Below the pieces are notes generated by a model that had not been told where the DNA came from, searched no databases, and saw only the letters and a list, made by a program, of their open reading frames with translations. Made by a program: the position numbers and the translations under genes. A DNA stretch of 64,000 nucleotides from Ustilaginoidea virens. Lineage: Eukaryota; Ascomycota; Sordariomycetes; Hypocreales; Clavicipitaceae. This document shows, in pieces, positions 21,901 through 31,546 of the stretch (position 1 is its first letter; each line of letters begins with the position of its first letter). The stretch is taken from contig NC_057318.1 in NCBI RefSeq assembly GCF_000687475.1, positions 3,720,001 to 3,784,000 of the forward strand, written 5' to 3'.

Positions 21901-22030
21901 GCAGGCGCTGATCAACGACATGGGAATCGGCGGCACGTGGATCAACCGCAGGGATAGCGGGGACGCAAAGTACGGAGGGTTTGATGGCGGGACAGGCGGG
22001 TGCAAGTGCGAATGGGTGAATTGGGTGTGA
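18962..22030 (+). CDS. Large type II single-pass membrane protein of unknown function
   Basis: An uninterrupted gene of 1,022 aa. The N-terminal ~600 residues are polar and probably disordered and cytosolic. An acidic block DDWDEWEDD lies near residues 27-35, followed by a basic stretch (RRLKSRQRQK) and many Ser/Pro motifs. One membrane segment lies at about 606-630 (AVFGGMIALLLLVVLLAML). The C-terminal ~390 residues follow it and carry several N-glycosylation sequons (NLT, NDT, NTT, NQT, NSS) and paired cysteines, so they are probably lumenal or extracellular. I do not recognise a catalytic domain. From memory, proteins with this layout in Sordariomycetes are often labelled 'glycoprotease family protein'. 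That label probably comes from gene models fused to the glycoprotease (QRI7) gene that lies immediately downstream here. This protein itself has no such domain. Confidence 0.85.
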   Translation: MFNANMAKETSNENGHLTSTNVSKQVDDWDEWEDDNVITPIDAGEQVHIFQPPMSFQDQNTKSASARTSRLSTTKIRRLKSRQRQKAQNAKAGIKIITDMATLSRGNHERSPNMGAGKFVDAAALRALEGEPSSASVGNWNWLRRIYGKSPDTATPTQRNEAKNRDLSPEDRPIVIGISLPPSDMAGQQVHPHGACDGGQSSHPAATLGLRPRHARESLSYEAGGGSNAQKSMWSPDTPDTSPSLSPNRAVSSMYSQVTMHARFSKTQTPPPVPPVPSNYQEPAHKKRSSLGMGKKPQDEEGGDTPCTMFEEDVDISPQRSAKSNLLTLSPDSAGSRSHGWWDHVITPFADKSMSFSSRNQDLEPPKQQARNDTWRHLEGKETPAPWAKDLPLLAPSSPAQAPIVRAPMPRRSSSGGPDARAVGMPRPCSNGAVMVAEPSTGMATTPRIVVTPDSAIISDCPPPYSPREKREGGPIRYRAVFPPGHALNTQFPPTPRPASPGLAATMSSQRRAHGPIDDTPSTQRTQIPPTVREPLPVRAAGTYRPQEHAHPAPGRRYKVERKRRRHEKEDVIARRAGGFWRGRGCMPSTGCFGRTGREGRQRRRVWMAVFGGMIALLLLVVLLAMLLTRRHAQEEQPSIWVNLTDFPPMPTGVLTVVGPDNTVAKSGCTEPSTLWSCSLPKDQQAAVAPYKPNQPTLIMQIQWDNGTQRTWDVPNGDAPSSVARRAFGAAAHAGGVLLKRAQPAVTQFSPNPSPPSFKEMWFLGETTDNVKSSQKGGEPTPFYISLVKSVNDTASTSRLGRRESSPDIGNTTFKALIPPPDLEPDGTSAPAVMMPNPVQQPVRLYDRGLATEHYAFYTYFKRTIFLKSVSIQNQTDETMPLDQDGGCRKTEASHLVTWGETRLHVQIWTRALQNSSSTLLKPDDGSKGITGGGTGHLVRPGTMPYPVTITHDTHGGDPNKKLVWDRPINDRLQVQRDKAQALINDMGIGGTWINRRDSGDAKYGGFDGGTGGCKCEWVNWV

Positions 22031-22478
22031 CCCGGGGCGGGGGGGGGGGGGGGGGAGCATGCGTATGCTTGGTGTGATGTTGTTATTTGCCTCTTTGGGT
22101 GTTGATGATTGTGGATGGATGTAGATGGATGCATGGGGGAGGACGCTCTGTAGCACGGTTTTGGCCTCCTTGCTAGCCGGTCAGCCGGTGCGGGCAGCAT
22201 GGATATGGCAAAGTCGTGAAAACAAGAAGACATGAAGAACAGAAGACGAACATTGTCCGGGGCCGAGACAAAAAGTGGGGACGGGTAAAAGTGGAGATTT
22301 CCCGATTCACCGACTTCCGGCCTCGACCTCCGACTTCCGACTTCCGACGACGGGGGGTTTTAGGTTTTCAGCGTCAGCCTTTGCCGCGGCCAACGACTTC
22401 TGCACATCTTTGGCGAGCGTCTCGACGCAGAAAAAACACCGGCCCCCCCCCCCCGACTTGCATGCGTCTGCTCCCCCG
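22031..22478. other. Short intergenic region before QRI7
   Basis: 448 bp between two same-strand genes. It holds a G-run at about 22034-22055, a purine-rich segment and a 12-nt C-run at 22443-22454. An ATG at 22463 opens an out-of-frame frame that overlaps the start of QRI7. Confidence 0.5.
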
Positions 22479-23837
22479 ATGCCGCTCCGCCCGCCATGCC
22501 GGCCTCGCCCACGTCCCCGTCTCGCCGCCCGACCGCACGGCACACGCACACGCGCCCGCGCGCTGCTCACCCTCGCCATCGAGTCCTCGTGCGACGACAC
22601 CGCCGTGGCGATTCTCTCGCGCACCGCCGCCCGCACGGCCCTCGTGTTCAACGAGCGCGTGAGCTCGGATAACCGCGCCTTTGGCGGCGTGCACCCGGTC
22701 GTCAGCGTGCGCGGCCACAACGCCAGCCTGGCGCCGCTGGTGCGCCGGGCGCTGGCGGCGCTCGCGGAGGAGGAGCCCGGCAGGAGCAAGCCCGACGTGG
22801 TGTGCGTGACCCGCGGGCCCGGCAACATGGCCAACCTGGCCGTCGGGCTCAACATGGCCAAGGGGCTGGCGGTCGCGTGGGGCGCGCCGCTCGTGGGCGT
22901 GCACCACATGCAGGCGCACGCGCTGACGGCCCGGCTGGCCGGGGCGCTGGGCCGGGACGGCGGCGGCGGCGGCGGCGGCGGCATCGGCTGCGGCGTCGTC
23001 GACTTCCCCTTCCTGAGCCTGCTGGTCTCGGGGGGCCACACGCTGCTGGTGCACTCGGTCGGGGTGGCGGACCACCGCGTCGTCGCCGCCACGGGGGACA
23101 TTGCCGTCGGCAACATGCTGGACCAGACGGCCCGCGTGATCCTGCCGCCCGAGGTGCTGGCCGCCAGCCCGGACGTCATGTACGGCCGCCTGCTCGAGGC
23201 CTTTGCCTTTCCCGACGGCGGGGGCGAGGGCGAGGGCTACGCCGCCTTCTTCCGCCCGGCCGCCTCCCGCCGCGACGAGATGGACCCCGCGCCGACGCCG
23301 TACGCGTGGACGGTGCCCCTGCCCTTCCGCGAGTCGCGCCGCCTGGCCTACTCCTTCTCCTCCATCCACGCCGTCGTGCACCGCATCGCCGCCGCCGCCG
23401 CCGCCGCCTCGCCCGGCGGCATGGACGTCGCCCAGCGCCGCTGCCTGGCCCGGCACACCATGCGCGCCGCCTTCCAGCACCTGGCGTCGCGGCTCGTCGT
23501 CGCCCTGCAGGACCGGCCGGACCTGGCCGCCGCCGCCGCCGCCGCCGCGGGCACCCTCGTCGTCGCCGGCGGCGTCGCCTCCAACCGCTTCCTCGTGCAC
23601 GTGCTGCGGGAGACGCTCGCGGCGAGGGGGTTCCCCGGCGTGCGGGTCGTCGCGCCGCCCGCGGACCTGTGCACCGACAACGCCGCCATGGTGGCCTGGG
23701 CGGGCGCCGAGATGTTCCGCGACGGCTGGCGCTCGGACCTGGGCATCCTGCCGGTGGGCAAGTGGCCGATGCAGACGGACGAGGGGGGGAACGGCATCCT
23801 GGGCATGGACGGATGGCTGAGGACAGAGGGGGGGTGA
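22479..23837 (+). CDS. QRI7: Mitochondrial tRNA N6-adenosine threonylcarbamoyltransferase (Kae1/TsaD/QRI7 family)
   Basis: A single-exon gene of 452 aa. It belongs to the ASKHA-fold t6A enzymes that transfer the threonylcarbamoyl group to A37 of ANN-decoding tRNAs. The Arg-rich, acid-free N-terminus (about 1-30) suits a mitochondrial presequence, which points to QRI7 rather than cytosolic Kae1. Family motifs are IESSCDDTA (34-42), the metal-binding HxxxH (His143 and His147), SGGHT and VAGGVASN, with DNAAM near the C-terminus. It is longer than yeast Qri7 (about 407 aa) because of low-complexity inserts: a Gly run near residue 165 and two Ala runs. Third codon positions are almost all G or C. 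The start is uncertain: an earlier ATG at 22463 in another frame encodes an equally plausible presequence. Confidence 0.92.
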   Translation: MPLRPPCRPRPRPRLAARPHGTRTRARALLTLAIESSCDDTAVAILSRTAARTALVFNERVSSDNRAFGGVHPVVSVRGHNASLAPLVRRALAALAEEEPGRSKPDVVCVTRGPGNMANLAVGLNMAKGLAVAWGAPLVGVHHMQAHALTARLAGALGRDGGGGGGGGIGCGVVDFPFLSLLVSGGHTLLVHSVGVADHRVVAATGDIAVGNMLDQTARVILPPEVLAASPDVMYGRLLEAFAFPDGGGEGEGYAAFFRPAASRRDEMDPAPTPYAWTVPLPFRESRRLAYSFSSIHAVVHRIAAAAAAASPGGMDVAQRRCLARHTMRAAFQHLASRLVVALQDRPDLAAAAAAAAGTLVVAGGVASNRFLVHVLRETLAARGFPGVRVVAPPADLCTDNAAMVAWAGAEMFRDGWRSDLGILPVGKWPMQTDEGGNGILGMDGWLRTEGG

Positions 23838-24352
23838 TGGTGGCGGTGGCGGTGGTGCTCTTCTTGCACCTGGGGTGTTGTCGTGGATGCTTTGTGCATC
23901 ACGACACGGGCTTCTACTGACTGTAATCATTCATTCTTGAACAAGACGAAACGGCGCACGGGGGCTTCTGCTGCATCATTCTTGTACATTACGAAACGGC
24001 ACACGGGCTTCTACTGCATCATTCTTGTACATTTACGAAACCACCCACAGACTTCTACTGCATCATTCAGCAAAGACTACAGATTGATCAAGATCAATCA
24101 TGTACTTGTCTACCAAGAAGAAAGTAACGAGGGGCAAAATAAGAAGAATAAAAAGAAAGCTGCTTCTTCGGTCGGCCCTTGGCCCTTGGCCCTTGGCCCT
24201 TCGTCTTGTTGTACAAAGCTGCGTCGCGCCCTGTTCCGTCTCCCCGTCACCATCCCCCCGTCACCATCCCCCCGTCACCATCCCCCCGTCACCATCCCCT
24301 GACCATCCCCTGACCATCCCTTGTCCTCTTGCTGCCCCGGCCCTTTGGCAAC
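23838..24352. other. Intergenic region between convergent QRI7 and PRE2
   Basis: Contains a family of about 40-bp near-repeats (ACGAAAC...CTTCTACTGCATCATTC, about 23910-24070), a CTTGGCC array (about 24173-24200) and a CCGTCACCATCCC array (about 24241-24318). No gene seen. Confidence 0.55.
24173..24320. repeat. CTTGGCC and CCGTCACCATCCC tandem arrays
   Basis: Three to four copies of CTTGGCC are followed 40 bp later by four copies of a 14-bp unit and two shorter variants, just beyond the PRE2 stop codon. Confidence 0.85.
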
Positions 24353-25315
24353 TCAGTCAAGCGCGCTCGTCACGTTGGTAAACTCGCCCTTGTCGAGCTT
24401 GGTCTTCCAAAACACCGGGTTGGTGTCGGTGAAGCCGTGCTTGACCCAGCCCTCCTCCTTGACGTGGTACAGGTTGATGAAGCCGCCGGAGAAGGCGTCG
24501 CGGTGCGTGGCGGCCAGGATGCTCCTCCTGCCCAGCTCGAGGGCCTCGTCGACGCCCAGGTCGTAGCGGTACTCGGCGTCGAGCACGCCGTAGGCAAAGG
24601 TCTGGCCGGACCCCACGCAGAACAGGTTGCCGGCCAGGCGGGTGCCGTCGCTGTCGACGTAGTACAGCGCGGGCCCCTCCTCGCGCGTGACGCCGGCGCA
24701 CATGGTGCCCATGCTGAGCCCCATGCCCTTGTAGCTGTAGACGAGGTTGGCGAGGATCTTGCTGGCGGCGGCGACGCTGATGCGGCGCTTGTGCCGCAGC
24801 TCGTGCAGGCGGCACTGCATGCCCAGCCAGGCCAGCCAGTACTGGCAGTCGGCCGCGCCGCCGGCCATGGTGCCCAGCAGCACGCTGTTGATCTCAATCA
24901 CCTTCTTGACCGTCTGCGAGGCGATCCAGTTGCCGGCCGTGGCGCGCGAGTCGGTCGCCACCACGATGCCGCCCTGGAAGCGGAACGCCAGCGTCGTCGT
25001 CCCGTGGGCGATCTTGATGGGGCAGTCGGGGTTGGCGCGGTCGTCCGTGGCGGCGCGCAGCCACGACGACGGCTGTTTGCGCGCGTGAGCGAAACGGACG
25101 GCTCGCGGGAAAGGGGGCGGATGGTTGTTTGACGTGGGGGGGAAAAAGGGCTACGTGATTGATGACGAGGGCAAAAGACTCACCTGAGAGATGGGCGGCA
25201 TGGCAAACTTGGTCGTCAGGGACGAGGTCGCTTCCATCAACTCGTGCGCCTCGTTATCCGACGCCTCGTCGTGCTGGTACGTCGGCCGGCTGTACCTCGC
25301 CACGAGAGCATCCAT
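24353..25315 (-). CDS. PRE2: 20S proteasome subunit beta type-5 (chymotrypsin-like)
   Basis: Two exons, 25315-25184 and 25072-24353 (intron 111 nt, GTGAGT...CAG), give a 283-aa precursor. The propeptide (1-68) is removed by self-cleavage at [10 protein letters not shown], which exposes the catalytic Thr69. Counting from Thr69 as Thr1, Asp85 and Lys101 take the places of Asp17 and Lys33, so the active site is intact. The mature chain of 215 aa has the usual length. In the 20S core this subunit cleaves after hydrophobic residues and is the main target of proteasome inhibitors. The start ATG gives MDALVARY. The gene is tail-to-tail with QRI7. Confidence 0.97.
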
Positions 25316-26718
25316 CCTGGCTGGGATGAAGGTTGGGGGGGGGGGGGGTTTCAAATGGGTGTCTCGGTCCGGGTCTGATGGGATGGGCCGGCCGTAAAGC
25401 ACGACAACAGCCTTTGTTTGCTCGTTGATGGGAGGAGGAGGAGGAGGAGGGGGGCGTGGTTTTTTTTTTTTTTTTTCAAAGCCCGCCGACGACACCAAAC
25501 GACTGGTGAGCGGCAACGCCAATGTAGGAAGGAACCTTTTCGTGAGACAGGATCTCGGGGCGGCGGAGCAGGGTCGAGGGCAGACAGTTGATGGGACTCG
25601 AGATGGGAACGTAAAACGTCAGGTTCAGGCAGCTTGGATATCGCGTCACCAACTTGAAGCAAAGCCCAGAAGCTCGGCGGGTGGGTCCGCAGCTGGCCAA
25701 TCAGGGGCGCGGTGCAAGCTGCAGAGGTACGTGCTGCCTTGGTGCCTGACCTGGCGCAGGCGGCGTTCATGAAGGGGGATGGTTGTTTCTGATATCTACA
25801 AAGGCAAAAAAATTAAAATTAAAATTAAAAAAAGATGGAATGAATAAATGCATGTAAACATGATGCCTCTGCCATCATCTGTCAAGTAGTAATAGCAGCA
25901 AAGGCCTATGCCATCTTTTTTTGCCTAGGTTCCGGGTTGTTACATCTCAAGTTCCATATGCCAAGCTTGGATAAAAAAAAAAAAGAAATAAAGAGAAACA
26001 GTGAAACTACAGCTTATTCTGCCTTTATCTTGTTCAAGACTACACGTATATACATCTCTCCTTCTAAATTCGTTTCCTAACATTTAAGCTCGAGTTACTT
26101 TCTTGACGATCACTACTAGGTATTTGTTATTAAGCAAGCTGATCAATGCCCACGACAGGCAAAGGCGACAGCAAAGGCGACAGCAAAGGCAGTAGACACA
26201 TCCTGCTTCCAGCATCAACACTATCGTATTATTGCATAAACAAAAGCCTATTCAAAAAGGATATCATCAGACCAAACAGACAAATCTCCCCCTGCTCCCG
26301 CCTCCTCCGTTGCCCAGCCTCCCTCTTCGCCCTTTCATGGCCAAAGAGGAACGCTGGCCCGTGTAAAATGGCAGAGCGTATGAATAAAACCGACGGGAAA
26401 AAAAAAGACAGAAAAGAAAACGCAGAAAGAACGAAGAGGAAAAAAAATGACAATTTCGACAGAGAAATGGCTAGCCAAAGCGCTCTTTTTTTCCTTTGCT
26501 TTTTTTTGGTAACCCCCCCCCCCCCCGGGGTCTGCTACCGCAAACCACGCCACCGCTCGTGAAAAAAAAAAAAAAAAAAAGAAAAAAAAAAGTATAATTG
26601 GAAGAGAGCTGCTTATATGATCATACTGTCTCTCAGAATAGCCTGTGCCAGGTTCGTAATGATACTTTTTTACCGGCTTCCCCACTCAAAACGATACCAA
26701 GAATACGGCGCCCCCAAT
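25316..26718. other. Intergenic region between PRE2 and the tricalbin gene
   Basis: The PRE2-proximal part holds a G-run near 25336-25350, a GGA array and an 18-nt T-run (about 25459-25476), then a CCAAT box. The rest is more A/T-rich than its surroundings, with A-runs at 26563-26590 and a C-run near 26513-26526. No gene supported. Confidence 0.5.
25697..25701 (+). promoter_or_regulatory. CCAAT box upstream of PRE2
   Basis: TGGCCAATCAG lies about 380 bp upstream of the PRE2 start and matches the preferred sequence of the fungal CCAAT-binding complex. I saw no yeast-type PACE element (Rpn4 site) in this promoter. Function is inferred from the motif. Confidence 0.35.
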
Positions 26719-28096
26719 CTAAGGGTTGGGTGTCGATTCTCGGCTGGTGCGGGTCTCTCGCTTGCTCAGGAAGCTTCGTCGCAGGTGCGATCTTGGCGTG
26801 TCGGGCGCGTCCAGTTCTGCTGGCTGGAAGGTGCTCTTGATTGTCACTGTGCCGTTTCCGACCTTGAGTTCCTTGGCCGCGCCGGATCCCGTCTCGTCCA
26901 CAAAGTAGATGTGCTCTCCGAGGTCGTCACTGCTTCCGATAAAGTGGTCGCCCTTTGCCTCAATCTTGAACTGCGCGTCGGCGCTGCAGGAAACCTTGAA
27001 CGTCTCGTCAAACTTCCATTGGCCGCTGGGTGCCTTGAAGTGCTTGGTCTTGCCAATGACCTTCTCCTTGTGCGAGAGCTGCGAGAGCACAATGAAGAGA
27101 TCGGTCGAGGGGGGGAAGCCAGAGGCGCTCACCACGGTCACTGTGGCAGAGCCCTTGGGGCCACCTCCCGGCGCAGTGCTATGAACCGAAGCGGTAATGC
27201 TTTTGGTGCGCGCATGGCCGGGCGAGCCGCTCGGCAGTGCAGCTGCCATGGGGGAGGCATCCAGCGCATCGCCAGGGCCGCTGGCCTTCCTCAGGCCAGG
27301 TTCTGGAAGCGTGCCGCCCTCACTTGGCGTCACCAGGGTGGGTATCTCTGCGTTGTCGTGCCATGTGCCATTCCCATTCTCCTTCTCCTTCTTGCTGCCG
27401 AGAATCCCGCGCTTCAGGAAGGACGCACCCCTGCCCACGCCGTGGCCAACCGCACCTGCGACGGCTACGCCTCCCTTGATCGGAGCACCAGCGACGCCTG
27501 TAACTATCCTGGTGGGCGCGCTGAGGCCGGAAAAGGTGGATGTTCCGTGGATGCTGCGCGTAACATAGTCTGGGCGGAACAGCAACCGCAGGCGGATGCT
27601 GCCCGACTTGCCGTCGAGAACGTAACGCGCCTCGTTGGCTCTGAAAGGCTCCAGCGAGTCGAGCCTGATCGTCGTCGCGCCCAAAAAGTCGGGCTTGTCG
27701 GCAAAGTCGTAGTCGTACACGTTGACAATGAACTTGGCCGCGGTCCGTGAGGGGACAGCAACTTCGAAAAACTCGTTCCACGTCGGGTTGAGGGTCTTCT
27801 TGATGACTTTGGTCTTGTATACTTCCTGATCGTTGAGCTCAAACTTGCAGTAAGGATCGCTCTTTCCGTTTCGGTCGGCCGACGGCAGGTCTTCGGCGTC
27901 CAAAACGTCAACCCGGAGCTTGCCCATGTTGTTGATGCTCTCGCTGGGATCCAACTCCATCTTGATGGGGATGTACTTGAGGCTGACCTTGACCCAGCCG
28001 CCCTTGCCCTCGTCCGTTTTCAACTTCAACATTGTTGGATTGTTCTTGCATTGACACATCAAAGTTAGCCCAGCCGATACATCATTCCACTTGGGG

Positions 28097-28152
<56 letters not shown>

Positions 28153-31100
28153 TGATTGTGACACTTACCAGGCATTGCTTCAGCGTTTCCATGGTGTTTC
28201 CGGTCAGTTGAGCCAACGTCTGATCCTTGTCATCTCCCTTCTTGCGAGCCTTAAGAGTGAGCCGGGAAAAGTCGAGCTCGCGAATGACGCAATCACCAAT
28301 CTCGTCAAACTTGTGAGTCTTGGACGGCGCCGTCGACGAGATGTACGAGGCGTACGCCATGTCGTCCACAAAAATCTCAAGACGGCTATGGCTTTCTGGC
28401 AGTTCCGCTTCCAGAAGGCGAAAAATCAACAGACCGCTCTCATGCTTGAGAAGCTCCTCGGGGCTCAGTCGAACTTTGGGCGGGTTTGCTTTATCGATCC
28501 TGTCGACCGATGGGCGGCCTGCGCTTTCAGTCTCGGATCTTTCCCCGTTGACCTTGCTTTTGTCAAAGCTCTGCCTAGGCTTGTCGAGGTCGGCTTTGAT
28601 CTTGCTGCCTTGAGAGTTCCGGTCCACAGAAGGTCGCCCTGAATCTGCATTGGTCTTGTCATCTGGCTTTTTCGCACCACCGTTCTCGGTCTTGACAGGT
28701 TTTTCGTTCTTTTCTGACCCTTCATCCTCTTCCTCCTCTGGATCGGCAACGTTGAGACAAGGGTAAAAGGAAACCGTGTAGGTAAGCGTTCCCTTGACGA
28801 TGCCTTTGCCGTGGAGTCGCAGGCCATCCGTGCGAATAGCCTTGCCTTGGTTCACCAGATACTCTCCCGCCTCGCCTTGGTGAACGTAATCACCAGCAAA
28901 GAGTTCCACCAAGCCCAGGCTTCGATCCTTGCCCATCTTCTCGGCATCCATCACCTCCAGTGTGAGCCGGTCGCGAGGAGAGTGGATTGGAATGTAAAGA
29001 ACCTCGTCCCATTCAGGGTTCAGGTCGTTCTTGAACGTCACAGTCCGAGCCTTGTCGATTCCAGACAGAAGCACCCGTACGTAGGGATCTGACTTGCCGA
29101 AAGACTCAAAGTTTCGCAAATCGTTGGCCTTTTGGAAATGGAGCCGCAAGACGCCAATCGGCGTCGAATAGCCCCCCGTGCCGGTGACGCCGGAGATGGC
29201 GACCGGTCTCCACTGAGCCATCATCTTGACGCGGCCGCTTTGAGCGCCGGACAGCTGGTACCATTCCTTGCCCTGAGCCATGCAGTCCAGCATCTCGTCG
29301 AGCTTGATTTGGTATTTCCCCAGATCGGGATCGCTGATCAGACCTCGATCGTCCTTGATGGTAACGCCGAGTTTTGCCTTGCGTCTGTCGGTGATGAGAA
29401 TCTCCTTGGAGCCATTGTCCCAAATAGGGTTGTTGGTGCGCTTCAGCTTCTTGGTCTGATGCACCGTTTTGCCGTTTAGGAACATGACAGCATAAGGGTT
29501 GAGAAGGCCGACCAGGCTCCGGGTGCCGTCCAGGTCTTTGGCCTGCTCGACGGTGAAGCGGAGGATGCCCTGATTGGAGTCTGGGGGTGGCGCAACTTTT
29601 CCATCGGGCAGCGTTTCGCTCTGGAGGACGGGGAAGAAGCGCAGGTCGCAAGAGACGACGCCGCGCGCCTTACCGTCACCGATAACCTCCAATCGCTCAT
29701 TCTCGTGAACATTGAGCTCCTCGAGTTCTTCCAACCGGAAAGTGGCAACACCAAGCTCCTTTGACTTTCGAAATTCGTTCTTGTCAAAGACTTGGATGTC
29801 AAGAGTGTCGTTGAAAGAGGTGACGATGAGATAGTGCGTTTCGTTCCACCGGGGGTTTGCGTTGTCCTGGACGGTCTTGGTTCGAGCAAGCTCTTGCCGG
29901 CGGCTGAAGCTGATGGAAGCGTACGGATCGACGGTCCCAGCAAAGTTGTCCGAGTTTTTCAGGCCTTGCGCGCCATGAAGAGTGAGGGCGAGGACGCCCA
30001 CTGCCTGGTCGACCGGGGTGCCAGCCAGCATCTTGGCGATTTCGATGGGGAACACGTTGGGCGCATACATCATGGGTGCCAAGTTGCCGTGGATTTGCTC
30101 CAGGATGAAGCTCTCGAGACCCGGGATGAAGTTGATGTCGAATCCAAAGTTGTCGCCGCCGAGAGGTTTGCAGACGTAGTCAATCTTGGGGCGCTCCAGG
30201 AAACACATCTCGACTCGTTCCACGTGAGGGAACGGGATTTGCAGCTTGATCTTGAGCCTCATGATGCCGGAGAAGGACATGTCTTCCACAATGACATCCA
30301 AACCCTTGCTTATCATGGCCTTTCCGATGCGAATTTCGAGCACGACTTTGGGGTTGATCTTGTTCTTAACCTGACGAGCCGTCATGTCGGCCGTGTCGTT
30401 GGGGGTAAAGCTAAACTTCCAGTCCATGAGGACGATGTCGTCTTCGGTCTTGGGATAGGTCCTGACATGCTCCATTCGGGGGGGTTTCGAGCCGAGAGTG
30501 AACGTTTTGAGCTTGAGGCTGTCAAGAAAAGCGGGCGTGGCGGAGCTGAGAACCTGGTCAACTGAGTTGATGATGGTCTGCGCAAGAACAGGCTGATAAA
30601 TGGGCCAAAACTTGACCATGAACGAGTTGATCCATTCCAGAGATTCGTTGTCGTTTTCGAGTTTCTTGAGCGCGAGTTCTCGGGTAATGTCGTCGCGGAA
30701 GTTGCGTCGCACCCGTCGTAGGGACGTGCGGTAGTATGTTCCGCAGATGGCCATGACAATCATGACCCAAGCCAGGCCGCCGCCAAAGACGGCCACGAGC
30801 CACGACGCGGTGCATGCGAAGATGATTAAGCCAGTATTGTGATACCAGTCTGCAGGAGAGGAAGTGTACTGATGAGCAAGACGTATGCACAGCTAATTCA
30901 CAGGCGCCATGGGGGCCAGCCGTTATAGGAACATACCTCCGTAGAGAGTGTGAGGCAAATGGCCCTCGAGCCAGGTCGCGTGGTCGAGGAGACTCTCCTC
31001 CTCGATTGCGCCGCCTCCCCAGCCAAATTTCGGGGCCCAACCAGTGCGTGAATATGGCGCTTCATGGGCAACAGGATCCATGCCAGTCAGATCCTTGCTT

Positions 31101-31546
31101 CCATCGGCGGTTGTGGCGACGTCAAGGACACCAGCTTTACTCGGCTCGGGCAGCTCTTCGTCGGGACCATTGCCATCGTCGACATCGGTAATAATGGCAG
31201 CACCTTTTTCGCGTCGGCTCCTTTGAAGTTCGGGGGGGATGGCCTATGTGGGGGGGGGGGGGGGGGAGAGGAGAGGAGAGGAGAGGAGAGAAAGACGAGG
31301 TCAGCAGCTTGCTCTGCAAGTAAATGTGGTTGCAATTGGGCTTGGAGCCGGACTCACAGCTTGAGCCTGCGCTCTCTTCTGCTCTGGACTAGCATCGGGA
31401 TCAAACGTGAAGGCAGGGATGCCAGCATTTTTGGACTGCTCGACAAGCTCTTTCTGGGCCTGGTCAGCAGTAACTGAGCTCTGCGGGTTTTGGGACGCCT
31501 CGATGGCACCCTGCTGCCTGAGCTCCATAGCTTCCGACGCAGACAT
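26719..31546 (-). CDS. Tricalbin (extended-synaptotagmin-like ER-plasma membrane tether)
   Basis: Four exons, 31546-31358, 31243-30937, 30849-28169 and 28044-26719, give 1,500 aa, the usual tricalbin length. Introns are GTGAGT...TAG, GTATGT...CAG and GTAAGT...AAG. After a polar N-terminus, a hydrophobic hairpin (about 171-205) should anchor the protein in the ER. An SMP lipid-transfer domain follows (about 230-440). Then come at least five C2 domains: three in exon 3 (starting near 445, 590 and 730) and two in exon 4 (from about 1085 and near the C-terminus). The fourth has a full set of Ca2+-binding aspartates (SADRNGKSDPYC and YDYDFADKPD). The family tethers cortical ER to the plasma membrane and moves lipids in response to Ca2+. 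A Lys/Glu/Asp-rich linker lies near residues 880-975. The last intron contains a 49-nt A tract on the coding strand. Confidence 0.95.
28101..28149 (-). repeat. 49-nt homopolymer inside a tricalbin intron
   Basis: An uninterrupted T-run on the given strand, so poly-A on the transcribed sense strand. It begins 19 nt inside the 5' end of intron 3. Confidence 0.95.
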
